Below, in pieces: positions 11,106 to 22,212 of a stretch of DNA of 64,000 nucleotides. Origin of the DNA: Breviolum minutum Mf 1.05b.01 (lineage: Eukaryota > Sar > Dinophyceae > Suessiales > Symbiodiniaceae); assembly GCA_000507305.1 (NCBI GenBank), contig DF239789.1, positions 165,419 to 229,418 of the forward strand, in the 5' to 3' direction. Under the pieces are notes generated by a model. The model was not told the origin of the DNA. It saw only the letters and a program-made list of their open reading frames with translations, and searched no databases. Every line of letters begins with the position of its first letter. The first letter of the stretch is position 1. A program made the position numbers and the translations under genes.

Positions 11106-11251
11106 GATCCCTGCCCAAAAACGACATGAAAAATTCCACGCGCGTTCCCTCGTCAAAACACACTATGCTCGGACCACTGTTGGAAGTTCGGGAGGGCGCA
11201 GCGCCTCCCCCCCAGACGCATTGCTGACGACCATGATGTTGGTCTTTGTTT

Positions 11252-11516
11252 TGAACCTGTTGTTGTTCCCGCCTCTGGGAACCTGTTGTTGTTCCCGCCT
11301 CTGGGTGTTTTCAGGTCCCGCCTCCTCCAGATGAAATACTATTACTATTGCTTTCGTTGCTGGAAAGGAGGTGTTCTTGTTGCTGTTATAGATGCTCCGG
11401 TGGAGGGCCGCCTAAAAAAAGTTATTGTTGTTCATTGTTGTTGCGGATATTGTGGATGGTGCTGGTGCTGGTGGTGTTGGTGCCCCGAGAGGAAGTCTTT
11501 GTTTTGAACCTGTTGC

Positions 11517-11561
<45 letters not shown>

Positions 11562-11562
11562 N
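11252..11562. repeat. Tandem 26-mers and TTG microsatellite ending at N
   Basis: GAACCTGTTGTTGTTCCCGC occurs twice in tandem, and GAACCTGTTGCTG reappears before a (TTG)n run that ends at the ambiguous base 11562. Confidence 0.8.
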
Positions 11563-11869
11563 ATAATATTTTTTTTTGATGCTCATAATATTTTTTTTTG
11601 ATACACATGCCCTTTGAACATGGGGATCTTCAATTACCATGTTAGTTCACCAAAGGGTAATGATTTTAGGCAGTCGATTGTTTAGGTCAATTTCAGGAAT
11701 TCTATCCCGACCAATTCTGTTTGGAAATTATCATTAGATGTCAATTGACGAATCCTTTTCCCCAAAACCGCCATGTTTAAAGTTGAAAGTATCTATCTTG
11801 CATTTTCCCAAGAAAGGGGGAGGTTTTTTCAGGTAACCAAAATATGGGAAAACCATGAACACTTCAAGT

Positions 11870-12042
11870 GAGCCAGGAACAAAAACCCAACCGGATACTT
11901 GAAATTGAAATACCGCTTGGTTTCATAACAGAATCCTTATTTCCATGATTTATGGAATTCATCCCCACATCACTGGGACCAGGATGTCATCCCCTAAAAA
12001 TGCCCTAAAACAAGTCTACAACCGTGTTTTTTTTCATTGTTC
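11870..12042. mobile_element. M9 element, first of a tandem pair
   Basis: GAGCCAGGAACAAAAACCC to TTTTTCATTGTTC. AAGT on both sides. Confidence 0.75.
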
Positions 12043-12046
12043 AAGT

Positions 12047-12197
12047 GAGCCACGAAAAAAAAACCCTTATCACTTTCCATTATACTGGTTGGTTGATAGG
12101 GATCCTTATAATGGTTTATTATAATCCCCAAATAACTGGGTAGGATGTCATCCCCAATATAACCCAACCAACCAGGGGCCCTTTTTTTTCATTGTTC
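12047..12197. mobile_element. M9 element, second of a tandem pair
   Basis: GAGCCACGAAAAAAAAACCC to TTTTTTTTCATTGTTC; the AAGT at 12043-12046 is shared with its neighbour and repeated at 12198-12201. Confidence 0.85.
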
Positions 12198-12686
12198 AAG
12201 TTTGGTTCCTGAAAGATGGGAGTTTTCAAACAACTTTCCAAGGCATTTCTTCGAGCTTGCTGAGGTGATCAGGCTTGACTTTAGGAGTGGATTTGTGACA
12301 CACCTGAAAACTAACATGACTGGCTGGAACACCAACCATGAATGAGTCGATGTATCTGCTATTAAAATAAAAGGTGATTCTTAAGCGATCGTCATGTTAG
12401 TTTTTCGCGGGTGTGTATCTATACATATGTGTGTTGATTTCTTCGTCAAATATGTATATGTAATCATTGTATACCACAATGCACTAGTGACTAGTATATT
12501 TTCTTATGTACCCTTACAAACAAGCATATAGTAGTATGTACCTACAAATAATACCTTCCAAGAAGCCACCAACGTTTCTCTCCAAGTGCCAGGCCCAGCT
12601 TCGACAGGCTTCGCTACAAAAAACCTCGTCCGAAATTTTCCACAAGCTGAGGGTTGTGTGAATAAAAGGAGGGGTTCATAAAATGA

Positions 12687-12791
12687 CTGGTTGGTGGTTT
12701 CAACCCATCTGAAAAAATATTAGTCAAAATGGGTTCATCTTCCCCAAATTTCGGGGTGAACACAAAAGATATTTGAATTGCCACCACCTAG
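12687..12791. mobile_element. M1 element with ATGA duplication
   Basis: CTGGTTGGTGGTTTCAACCC to TTGCCACCACCTAG; ATGA precedes and follows. Confidence 0.85.
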
Positions 12792-12811
12792 ATGAAACAA
12801 CTTGAAAAGAT

Positions 12812-12916
12812 ACACCCCCGGAAATTTAACATGGTTCACCTGAAAATGATGGTTTCCAAAGCGGGAATCTCCAAACTTCCAGGGGGCTGATTTTCAGGTT
12901 CCATGTTAGACTTTGG
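12812..12916. mobile_element. M3 element
   Basis: ACACCCCCGGAAATTTAACA to TTCAGGTTCCATGTTAGACT and TTGGGGGAGT. Confidence 0.65.
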
Positions 12917-13261
12917 GGGAGTATTGGGTTTTTCTTGTTTCTGAAGAAGATCTGAGATATTGCGTAGGTCTATCTAAATTGTTGGTTGATAGATGTGCAT
13001 ATATGTGTTGAGTGTTTGACATTGAACCTTCCAAAATTAGACGGTTTTTAGTGCATCTTGCAATCGACCACGGAGTTGACATCTCAATGAAGGTTTCAAT
13101 AGATTTTTCCTCAACCACAAGGTATTCCTTCTAGTCTTCAACTTCTATCCCGAAAAAAATCATCAAACATCTGAGATTGCTAGTGAGGTTGCTACTCTTG
13201 ATACACATGTTTCTGATGGCCCATAGTTAACAAGAAGGTTTTTTTTACCTGATGATCAACA

Positions 13262-13513
13262 CTATTGAGGGAGGACTTGGATGCCCGGAAGCGCTGATGC
13301 CGGCCCCCCCCCCCCCCAAAAAAACTTTCGGGGACCATTTAATTTGTTGTTTGGAAAAGGATCAAAGGTTTTGTGTAACAAAAAATCATCATCAAACATA
13401 TCATAATGTGGCAACACGATCGTTTTTTCATATGTTTCCTCAGTCTTTGAGTTCCAAATGGGTTCGTGTTCAGAATCTTTTGTCAAATGATTTAAGTCTT
13501 TGGAACACTTCAA
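13262..13513 (-). CDS. Doubtful open stretch, A+T-rich
   Basis: The minus strand is open for about 83 codons and is rich in charged residues (for example CSKDLNHLTKDSEHEPIW). The plus strand is equally open across the same bases with a hydrophobic translation. One of the two may be coding or a decayed exon; the minus is preferred only because other exons are minus. A poly-C run at about 13303-13317 interrupts any joining to the left. Confidence 0.25.
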   Translation of the reverse strand: MKCSKDLNHLTKDSEHEPIWNSKTEETYEKTIVLPHYDMFDDDFLLHKTFDPFPNNKLNGPRKFFWGGGGPASALPGIQVLPQ

Positions 13514-13698
13514 ACCATTACTACCCTGTGATGTTGATGATTCCGCATTTCTTTAGCTCTTCATTTAGTAGGAAATTACATGATCCCTGGCGACCATCAT
13601 TGCTCCCCCAAGGACTCACAGGGTAGATTCCCTTCATCCTTTCCGAAAGAGACCCCCCAAAAAATCATCGCAACACAACTTAACGACCGACCTTTGGA

Positions 13699-13857
13699 TC
13701 CCTACTTGGAACGTCAACCCCAGGACTTGGTTCAGTCGTTAATAACCTTAGTTAGTAAGCTCCCTAAGGATCGGGTTGTTCCCCCTTCCAAATGGCCTAA
13801 ATGCCTTATACATGGGGGTTTACTAACTTTTTACTAACTGGGATGATCCTCCAAGTA
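13699..13857. mobile_element. M7 element with TA duplication
   Basis: CTTGGAACGTCAACCCC to GGGATGATCCTCCAAG, flanked by TA. Inner TTAGTTAGTAAG and ATGGCCTAAATG blocks match the other M7 copies. Confidence 0.7.
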
Positions 13858-14237
13858 GAGGAATTCGATGCCAAGGATTGTTTCATCCGTCGTAAAAAAA
13901 CCCACCTCGTCACAACCATCCATGCAAGAAAAGACCTGGGAACCGGCTGGGCTTGCGCTTTGCAAATCTGGTGTGCGACGTTTTCTTTTGGAATGCAACA
14001 ATTTTCACTGCTTTTTAACGGTTGATTTTATGATTTTAGGAAAGGAATAGGGTTTGTGTTTAAGAATATTCCTGATCTTCAATGATCTTAAGATGCACCT
14101 TACTATGGTACATGATGCTACCTCTTTCATTCATTGCCTAGCCAACATCCATATCAAAAAAACCGTTCACCTGCTGGAAATGACAAACTTCCCACTGAAA
14201 ACGCCGGATTTTTGTCACAGCTTTGGGATTCTGCATG

Positions 14238-15017
14238 TCACACTACATCATAAAAGCCATGCGCATGTAAGGTTCGTAGCATCCAAGTTCGGGCACGAAG
14301 TCTGTAGGTACCGGCGGCGCCATTCAATTCATTGGAAATTTGATCCGGCCAGGTCTTGACATTCGTCTTCAAGGTCTGCAAGCGCCTCGAGTCTGCCTGC
14401 AGCGTCGCCAACTGCTCCGAGCCTGCCTTCCCTTTCACAGCAGCAGATAAGAAGGGCCATATCACAGGCAAATGCTCCATCTCTGGAAGGGGTAAATCCA
14501 ATCCTGCCTTTCGAATAATCAAGGGCCACAAGTCCTTCATGTACTCCTCGCCTTCTCGTCCAGTCAAAACAACAATGTCATCCACATGTTTCACCAGGTC
14601 TTCTTTGAATTGGTTGAGGCATTGCGTTGTCCTCTTGGATAGACCATACTTTACTGCTAATTGCAAGCCTTGGGCATTGACGGGTTGACTCAGCAGGAAT
14701 TGCTCGCACTTTGTTTTGAGATTTTCAATCTGATATTCATCAGCCCACTTTACTAAACATGTGGCAATCTCAGGAGTTAAAGCCTCTTCCGTAGAGACTT
14801 GCAGGGATTTGTAAAACATTTCGAGCTCACCTTTGGTTTTACCCGGAAGACTTATGCTATTGGTCATGCCCTCTTGCATCTCACTATTGAGCATGCTTGC
14901 AAATACAGGTGATGCTAGTTGCAGGAGCAGTGAATGAACATCCAGCTCACCATCATCAACAACAATCTTCAAGTCAGGATCAGCGATCTTTGGTCGCTTG
15001 GCTGGCGACTCTGCCAT
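14238..15017 (-). CDS. BTB/POZ domain protein, intronless, 259 codons
   Basis: A complete single-exon gene from ATG at 15017 to a TAG stop at 14238. Residues 1-10 are a basic leader (KRPK), followed by a BTB/POZ domain at about 15-110: IVVDDGELDVHSLLLQLASP is the dimer-interface strand-helix motif, and ITCLV/ATCLVKWADEYQIENLK is the usual end of the fold. Residues 110-259 are helical and unrecognised. BTB proteins dimerise and often act as adaptors for cullin-3 ubiquitin ligases; no MATH or Kelch partner domain is present, so the target is unknown. Lack of introns, in contrast to the neighbouring split exons, may mean a retrocopy. I saw no spliced-leader relic upstream of the ATG and no clear poly-A scar. 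Confidence 0.85.
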   Translation of the reverse strand: MAESPAKRPKIADPDLKIVVDDGELDVHSLLLQLASPVFASMLNSEMQEGMTNSISLPGKTKGELEMFYKSLQVSTEEALTPEIATCLVKWADEYQIENLKTKCEQFLLSQPVNAQGLQLAVKYGLSKRTTQCLNQFKEDLVKHVDDIVVLTGREGEEYMKDLWPLIIRKAGLDLPLPEMEHLPVIWPFLSAAVKGKAGSEQLATLQADSRRLQTLKTNVKTWPDQISNELNGAAGTYRLRARTWMLRTLHAHGFYDVV

Positions 15018-15189
15018 GGCCGGTGAGGTTTAAATGCAACAAATTTCCGCCTTTTTGTTGATGAACCACAGCTGAGCTGCATCTAGGATGTCGACTTTTT
15101 TGCTTTTCAGGAAAGGAGCTTGGTTGGAAGAGAATTATCATACGTAAAATAATTCAAACTATTAATTTCGTATGAAATATATATGAATA

Positions 15190-15215
15190 TGAATACATAT
15201 ATATATATATTATGC
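15190..15215. repeat. TA microsatellite
   Basis: (ATATAT)n run. Confidence 0.8.
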
Positions 15216-15225
15216 ATATTTCTTC

Positions 15226-15412
15226 TCTCATCCTTGTTTTCATGTGATTTCATTAACGGCATACATTCAGCACCTGAAGAGACGAAAGGCTGCGTGAAAG
15301 GTGAGGCAACGAGTAGATTCGCAAAGTCTGCCGAGGTGTCTTCGTGTCTGTTCCAAATCAGAAACAACATGTCGTAACACTGTATCACTTCCAAGAACTC
15401 ATCAAATCCGAA
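15226..15412 (-). CDS. Exon of unrecognised protein
   Basis: Minus-strand frame FGFDEFLEVIQCYDMLFLIW, then NRHEDTSADFANLLVASPFT, ending near HENKDER before an AT-rich (TA)n tract. The composition is convincingly protein-like. It ends about 200 bases upstream of the BTB start codon, so it most likely belongs to a separate upstream gene in the array. No family recognised; splice ends approximate. Confidence 0.4.
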
Positions 15413-15549
15413 TTAGTTCACAATAATTCACTAAGATCAACACCCTTTGAAACTACGGCTGATTATGCAATGTCAACATCACTAAATAATTTGCCATGAA
15501 TCACACGATTCCGAAAAGATGATGCCCATTGCAACATTTCCTGAATTGC

Positions 15550-15663
15550 TTAAGACAGATACTTGTCCAGGTGGAAAACCGCTTGGAGGCTGCTCCTGCG
15601 GTCCATGGGAAATTTTTCGAGCCCCGTAGATCCACGTGGATTGAACGAACCAGCAATGTCAAC
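15550..15663 (-). CDS. Possible terminal exon
   Basis: Reads VDIAGSFNPRGSTGLEKFPM, then DRRSSLQAVFHLDKYLS and a TAA stop. Could be the 3' end of a gene whose other exons lie at higher coordinates. Family unknown. Confidence 0.35.
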   Translation of the reverse strand, partial: VDIAGSFNPRGSTGLEKFPMDRRSSLQAVFHLDKYLS

Positions 15664-15882
15664 CACAACAAAACCCTTGGCTGACATTGTCAATAATGAC
15701 ATTCTGATTGGGTTGAAGTTTCAGGATCTTTTATTATATCATGGCTTATGAACTAATAACCTAACATGACTGGATAAGGGAATTTCATCCCCTATATACA
15801 AACAAACCTAAGGGTAAACTGGTCAACCGATCCCTCAAGTCAAGGTCTTGGTTGAGATAATCTTTTTTTTTGTGTGGGAATA

Positions 15883-16312
15883 CTTGGGACGCGACGAAAA
15901 AAAAAACCACCGGCCTTACATCCTCCATTGAAATCCTGGTCTGGTTGGTGGTTTCAACCCATTTGAAAAATATTAGTCAAATTGGGAATCATTTCCCCAA
16001 GTAGGGGTGAAAATAAAAAATGTTTGAAACCACCACCTAGAATCCTGGTTGGTTAATGGGGATCCTTATACTAATTTATAATAATTCCCATATAGCTGGG
16101 TAGTATAATCCCAAATATACCCTTAACGACAACCAGTTTTTTGTTTTTCATCGCTCACTTGGGAACGTCAACCCCAGGACTTGTAAGTCGTTAATAATTA
16201 ATAACCTTAGTTAATAAGTCCCCTCAGTAAGGCTGTTCCCGTTCCAAATGGCCTAACTGGCTTATAAATGGGGGCTACTAACCACCTATACTAACTGGGA
16301 TGATCCTCCAAG
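15883..16312. mobile_element. M7 element carrying a nested M9 that carries a nested M1
   Basis: Outer M7 starts CTTGGGA and ends GATGATCCTCCAAG between TA and TA. An M9 copy (about 15890-16156) interrupts it with ACTT(GG) repeated on both sides, and an M1 copy (15941-16040) interrupts the M9. Confidence 0.75.
15941..16040. mobile_element. M1 element nested in M9
   Basis: CTGGTTGGTGGTTTCAACCC to TTGAAACCACCACCTAG, flanked on both sides by AATCCTGGT, a 9-bp repeat that restores the M9 sequence when one copy is removed. Confidence 0.9.
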
Positions 16313-17079
16313 TACGCACTGGAAATTTAGCACAGCTTGGAACTACCCCGCCACCCCAGCAAGGATGCCATCCACCAGGATGATTACATTTTTTGTAGGG
16401 AATCCCGACCAAACCTTTATTTGCCACTATTCCTGGGTCGAGGGGGGTAGATCGAAAACCTAGTTACCAAAAATGATGGGCCTTGGAAAATATATCTCGT
16501 TTCAAATATGTCTATTTTCAGTATCTATGCTTAAAATTCGGGAGTTTTGTTTGTTTTTTGAGACAAACAACGTTCACCCCACGTTCCCAAACTCAAAAAA
16601 AAACATTGACAACCCCTTACCCTCTGGTAAAAAAAAACGTAATCATAGAACATCGCGATCCTTCCTGGTAAATACCATCAAAAATGGTTGATTTTCAATG
16701 TCTCTGAGGATACCTTTTTTCAAAGTTAGTGTGGTTCCATCATGTGTTCATCCCTTCAGTTTTCAACGGTGTCAGCCACCGGCGGTCACTTTTTGACCAA
16801 GCCGTCCTCGCTCGGCAAATCACCATTGGTCAGCAAAATGTCCTGGTGAATCAGCGGATCGAAACTTGGAGGGCAGCTGCATATGTGGGTACGTATACCA
16901 TACATGGATGGTACGGCGGACAAAAAAACATGCAACAGTTGGAAGATGCAAAGATCCCACCATTGATCATGTTCAAAACCATGGAGCAAAAAACGTCCCT
17001 TTTCCGGCATTTGTTGGTCAATTTTTTGTTCGCAAGAACTCTTCACAAAAAAAAATAATCTGGAAACCTGATCCATATC

Positions 17080-17167
17080 CATACCATCCATGCATGGTAC
17101 ATTTACCCGCATTTGGCTGATTTTTCTGGTAAGTGTGGGTAAATATACTATACATGGATGCCAGGGA
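17080..17167. mobile_element. M2 element
   Basis: ATACCATCCATGCATGGTAC to ATACTATACATGGATGCC. A half copy lies at 16885-16915. Confidence 0.65.
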
Positions 17168-17871
17168 AGTCTGACACTTCTTTCCGGTACAGGTGGTTCC
17201 TGTGCGTACCAAAAAAATATGGCAGGAACATGTTGACCCGAAATTTCATTGCTGAAACTTCTGAAATTGATGCCATTCCAAAACTTGGATTTGCATAAGA
17301 TACTTGGATGATGGTGATTTACCATGGACCATGGTACAAAGTAAACAATCACCTTAAACAAATCCACAAAAAAGAAAATTGGGGCGGAACATCCAGATTT
17401 GGTCCACCCGCATGGATTGCTTTTTATTCAGTCGAAATCTAGTAATTTCTTCACCAACATTTCAGCTGTGTCTCACAGAAATCCCATTGAAAAACATATA
17501 TAAATGATTCTAAATGCATATTCATATGCATTTATAACATTATAATACGTAAATCTATCCCAGAAGTCTACCCTCAAAGACGGCAATCTAAGCCACCACA
17601 GGAAGTGATGCCTTTTTCCATTGACATACATCCAATGCCATCACTCACATGCCAACTCCATGTATCAAAAAAAAATTAAGATGTATAATGAATGATCTTT
17701 TCCAAATGGCACTTTTTCACCTGGTCCATTTGCTGCCATGCCGAAAATTTGATTCGACGCATTTTTTTTTCTCCTCGGCTCCGGCGGGTGGATCTAAACC
17801 CAGGTAACGGAGCCTCAAAGCAGATTTCGAGATTTCGGATGAAACGAGATCAATGGGGATATGATATACCC

Positions 17872-17957
17872 TTCCATAGGATCCATGTATGGTATATTTC
17901 CCTACATTTGGTTGATTTTGATGGTAAATGTAGGTAAATATACCATACATGGATTGT
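17872..17957. mobile_element. M2 element
   Basis: CCATAGGATCCATGTATGG to ATACCATACATGGATTG. Confidence 0.8.
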
Positions 17958-17973
17958 TTGTTATATGGTTTAT

Positions 17974-18083
17974 TACCCTCCAGGGAACGGATACATATCC
18001 CACCTGGGGAAGTTTGGAAAATCATCGACTCAAAATGCCATTTTTTTGGGGATATGTTAGTTCCCTGGAGGGTATACCCTTTC
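17974..18083. mobile_element. M4 element
   Basis: TACCCTCCAGGGAACGGATA to TTAGTTCCCTGGAGGGTA; 17-bp inverted ends. Confidence 0.8.
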
Positions 18084-18233
18084 TTATAGGGTTTATTATA
18101 CCATATTATAGACATCCCTATTAAACAGCCAGGATTCAATGAAAAACAATACATTTTTTTGGTTGCTCAGGTGATAGATTGATGTATTTTGGATCTACCC
18201 CTTGGAGGATCATCCGTGTGTGGATGGTTCAGT

Positions 18234-18376
18234 GGTGATCGGATCACCCCCATTTATAAGCCATGAATGGCCATCCAGGTCTTGGTTGGGATACGTGGTT
18301 AATAACCATGGGTTAAAAGACCCTTCCTTACATGGCCGTACTCCATGGCTTATAAACGGGGGGGATCCGATCCCCA
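18234..18376. mobile_element. Palindromic element related to M7
   Basis: GTGATCGGATCACCCCCATT and the reverse GGGGGGGATCCGATCCCC flank ATTTATAAGCCATG-type arms. Confidence 0.6.
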
Positions 18377-18724
18377 CTTTCTAACTTGAATCCCGCTTGG
18401 TCTGAGCCTGTGAGAGGAGGGAAAAGCCACTGCCTAATTACCCGGAATACAAAAAAAACGCTCGAAAACCAAAAAATATGTAATTTCGTTGAAAAAAAAA
18501 CATCTGAAAAGGAAGAAATTGCAAGCGTTAGAAAATTTCCAGGTATGTTATACATGTATACATAGTATCATTCCTTTTTTGGGTGTGCCAAAATGATTGG
18601 TCCTTTCCCGTGGAAGGTATGCAACTGGCGGGTTTGTTAAAGACTCGTTATCCAAAGGCATCGGGGGATAAGGGAGCAGAAACAAAAGATCCTGAAAACC
18701 GGTATAAACGTATTGAATCTCATT

Positions 18725-18842
18725 CTGGTTGGTGGTTGAACCAACCCGTCTGAAAAAACATGCCCAAGTCAAAATGGGTTTCTACCTTCCCCAAGGTTCG
18801 TGGTGAAAATAACAAATATTGGAGTTGGAAACCACCACCTAG
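18725..18842. mobile_element. M1 element with TCATT duplication
   Basis: CTGGTTGGTGGTTGAACC to GAAACCACCACCTAG; TCATT on both sides. Confidence 0.85.
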
Positions 18843-18912
18843 TCATTTAGAGTATCTTTCGTCAAATTACATGAAATTATCAGGTACACACATCATCACT
18901 TCATGACAGTGC

Positions 18913-19065
18913 TTATAAGTTCGCAAGCGATTTGAATTCATACTTCACTTGGACCGTCATTTCAGGAGGATTCACCGATACTTCAATCTCCAGGGTCCCT
19001 GCTGGGACGCCAAAGTACCCACAGGCAGCAAACAGGCACGGCACACCTGTGCACACCTTCAAGGG
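18913..19065 (-). CDS. Terminal exon, unrecognised protein
   Basis: A 153-nt frame starting after AATCAG| and ending with TAA. It encodes 50 residues with VCTGVPCLFAACGYFGVPAG, then TLEIEVSVNPPEMTVQVKYE. The alternating hydrophobic tail suggests a beta-rich domain. GC-rich third positions set it off from the A+T-rich flanks, which supports coding. The product is unknown and no upstream exon was joined. Confidence 0.5.
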   Translation of the reverse strand, partial: PLKVCTGVPCLFAACGYFGVPAGTLEIEVSVNPPEMTVQVKYEFKSLANL

Positions 19066-19414
19066 CTGATTCTAGGGACTTTCAATAATGGGATCCCCCG
19101 TTCAGGTAAGCTTCCCATACAAAAAAACCCATACTTCAAGGGATTCTTATGGGAATGGTATGGGAGTAGTATGGGAATGGAGATCCCATTGTTGCAGTTC
19201 GCGAGCCATTTTTTTTTGCAAAAAATGACTCAGCTGCAAATAGGTCCAGGGTTATAGGGTGGACCATCTCCTCATATGGGAAGTGGTTGGGTAGGCCCCT
19301 ATAATAACATTAATAGCCCTGTCTATGTGCAGCTCAGAATGGGTCTCAACTTGCTTTTTTGCTTTTTTCGGGAAGCCAACAAAAACAAACTTCCCATGAA
19401 AACTTGTATATATA

Positions 19415-19452
19415 TATATATATGTATAAATAAATATATATATATACATATA
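19415..19452. repeat. TA-rich microsatellite
   Basis: (TATA)n with TGTATAAATAAA interruption. Confidence 0.7.
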
Positions 19453-19533
19453 CAAGTCGCACAAGATCAAACATTACATCTCACACCAGAAGAAATCAAC
19501 GACCACCAAACAGCAAAATTAGAAATGTATAAA

Positions 19534-19618
19534 CTAGTTGGTGGTTTCAACCCATTTCAAATTGGATCATTTCCCCAAGTAGGGGTAAAAATTCAAAAAA
19601 AATGAAACCACCACCCAG
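19534..19618. mobile_element. M1 element, internally shortened
   Basis: CTAGTTGGTGGTTTCAACCC to GAAACCACCACCCAG; the GAAAAATATGCTCG block is deleted. Confidence 0.8.
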
Positions 19619-20002
19619 TTGCCACAGGTCTCACTTGGGTTATCCCAGCTTCCCAGGATGCCATCTTCACCACCGTTCGGATGACATGAAAAACCTTTAA
19701 GATCGGAAAATCCCAAGATAAAACCTTTATTATTTCAGGATTTAGTAGTGCATCCCAACCTAAAACCGCATGCGGCATCCTGGAAATTGGTGGCATTTTC
19801 CAAGCTATAACGGATTGGGATATATACTAAACAAAACATTTGGGCCACCTGCGGCTGATGCCCGATTGGATACACCTCAGCTCGGGACGAGTTGTTTTTT
19901 AAACAGCCCTTCCTGAAACTAACATTTTCGCACCTGAAAATGGATGGTTAGGGCTTCCCTAGTGATTTATGGGATTTACTTGGGATTTATAGGATGAAAT
20001 TA

Positions 20003-20096
20003 AGATAGCCCCTGAAAATGGATGGTTGGAATACGATCGTTTCCTTTTGGGGCCCGTCCTATTTTCAGGTGCGAACTGTTAGTTTTAAGGAGTGTG
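20003..20096. mobile_element. M3 element
   Basis: AGCCCCTGAAAATGGATGG, GGAATACGATCGTTTCC, TATTTTCAGGTGCGAACTG and TTAGTTTTAAGGAG. Confidence 0.7.
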
Positions 20097-20240
20097 ACTT
20101 CTTGGTAGCTCGTTCTGTTTCACGTTTCGCGGTGCGAGGTTTACCCACAATGGCAGGGATTTCGAGGTTCATGTCATGTCCACGATGTATTAAGCCGCTT
20201 TCATGGTGCTGTAAAAAAAACACCATCCACTACATCAAAT

Positions 20241-20369
20241 ACCTGGTACCCCAAACAACCAGTTTTAAATGGATGGAAATGGTGAAATAACCATTCTTAC
20301 CATGTTTCATTCATGTAACAACTTGGAGTCATCCAATTGAAACAACTGTTTAAAACATGGATGGCTTTC
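20241..20369. mobile_element. M6 element, right end decayed
   Basis: CTGGTACCCCAAACAACC start; GGAGTCATCCAATTGAAAC core; right end unclear. Confidence 0.6.
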
Positions 20370-20873
20370 AGGTTTGCAGGTAGGGAACAAAAATGGCAAA
20401 CCCTGTATGAAAAACGCCTGAAAAATCAGATCACATCATCTCTGTCAAGTCATGGCATTCTTCCAACATCATGAAACCTGGTCAAATTATATAATATTTC
20501 AGCAACCTCAGCTACCTTTTGGGGTGAGGTCGTGTGAGGTCGTTATAATTTGACCAGATGAGCAAAAACCTATTTTTGTCAGAGTCACACTCTTTTTTGT
20601 CCTAAATGTCAATAGTGACATGCCACAAAATTATGGTGTTCTTTTTTTATAGTGTAATCCTCAAGCATTTAGTTTGCTCATAATTGTAAACCCACTTTTT
20701 CAAAACGAAGTTGAAGTCACATTCACGTGAATTCCATGAAAATCAAAACTTCTAGGACACCCCCAAAAGAAAAGTGAATGTAATTCAACATGTTTTTCCT
20801 CACAAAAAGTTTCACCAAACATTTTTTATACCATACATATATTCCCACATAAGGTCTTGCTTACTAGACTCAC

Positions 20874-21065
20874 CCAACCACTCCACTTCCACCACCTTCC
20901 CCCAACCGGCTTCGAAACTCTTCCAACTCGTTCCACCACCCCCCAAAACGTGTTGAACTTCGTTTCCCGGACGCCAGAGGTCGTTGTTTCCAAAGCTGCG
21001 TGCCCCAAGTTTGATAACTCGGTACAAAGAGTCCACCTTCGAGGCCAAGGATCCACCCACCCCGA
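20874..21065 (-). CDS. Internal exon, unrecognised protein
   Basis: A 192-nt exon bounded by GGCTCAG| and TTGG|GTGAGT, a good GT-AG pair. It encodes GGSLASKVDSLYRVIKLGAR, then FGNNDLWRPGNEVQHVLGGG and SWKSFEAGWGKVVEVEW. Glycine/tryptophan-rich and probably a folded soluble domain. All three minus frames are partly open because of high GC; this one was chosen for its amino-acid composition and its splice sites. Confidence 0.45.
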
Positions 21066-21745
21066 CTGAGCCGAGCTCCAACCCAACCGATGCAAACAAA
21101 AAATCCACGAAGAAGTCGTGGGGTGGTTGGTGGGTCGGGGTTGTTGTTGTTGATTTTTTTGGGGGGATTTGATTTGTTTGTATAGTTATAAGGGGAATGT
21201 CGAATACTAGGCTGCACTATGGGTGGTGAGTTATAGGTGAGTTATTGGTGATTTATCCAGATTTATAGGATGCCTTTGGTTGATGGTGACGGGTGGTTTG
21301 GTGATGGATTTTTTTTGATATGACCCATTGATGAAAAAGGAGGAGTCCTTTTTAAGACGGAAGTTTGGGGTATATTTAGCAGTAAAAATGCTTCAGAGTA
21401 ATTTTTGCTATATATTTTGGTATACATGGTCCGTAATATATTTTGCGACGATTTTGATATATATATATATTTACCGATTTGTTTCCTTACGAATAAAAAC
21501 CCGTAAAAATCAACCATAAATATATGGTAAATATATGGTACATTTATTATGAATATGATGGTTGATTTATTAATGGGTTTTTCATAAGTAGGTAAATATA
21601 CCGTTCGTCCCATGGATCCAAATCGGTGAAAAATCACCAGAAAATCCTAGAATTTGCCCAGACTGATCGAATACGATAAAATCCTGGTTTTTGGTGATGC
21701 TGGGGTGGATGAATAGACTAGAGAAAGGTTAGAGCCAACAGAAAC

Positions 21746-21782
21746 CCAACAACGACAACAACAACAACAACAACAACAACAG
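21746..21782. repeat. CAA microsatellite
   Basis: (CAA)n run. Confidence 0.85.
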
Positions 21783-22212
21783 GGAAATTGAATGTTAAAT
21801 ATTCAGTATCCCTAGGAGTGGTTGAGCAACCCGGTTGAACAACAATGCAACAATACTTACATAAAAATCAATTTGGATCACAGCTGCCAAATGGTTCAAA
21901 CATTTTCAAGATCCAATTTCCTGATTGTTTGTTGTACCGAAATCGGCAAAAATTAATGATGAAAGGATGATATGTCCATGTTGAGATTACACCACCAGCC
22001 GTCGCACTCCTTGAGGGCCCCGGACGCCCTTGCTTGTTGGCAGTTTGCCTACACCGGCACCCAATAAAATGGATGGCAATCGAAACCCAGCACATTTCCC
22101 CACTGCCCTTCCATGGAAGCCGTGCGCATTTTGTCAGGCAACCCCAACAAACAACATAATAAACAAAAATGCGTGATATCACAAGAAACCGGTTGAAATC
22201 CAATCTACCCAT

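Noticed and set aside
11348-11566. Leucine-rich open frames across the TTG run
   Set aside because: Pure microsatellite translation that ends at an ambiguous base.
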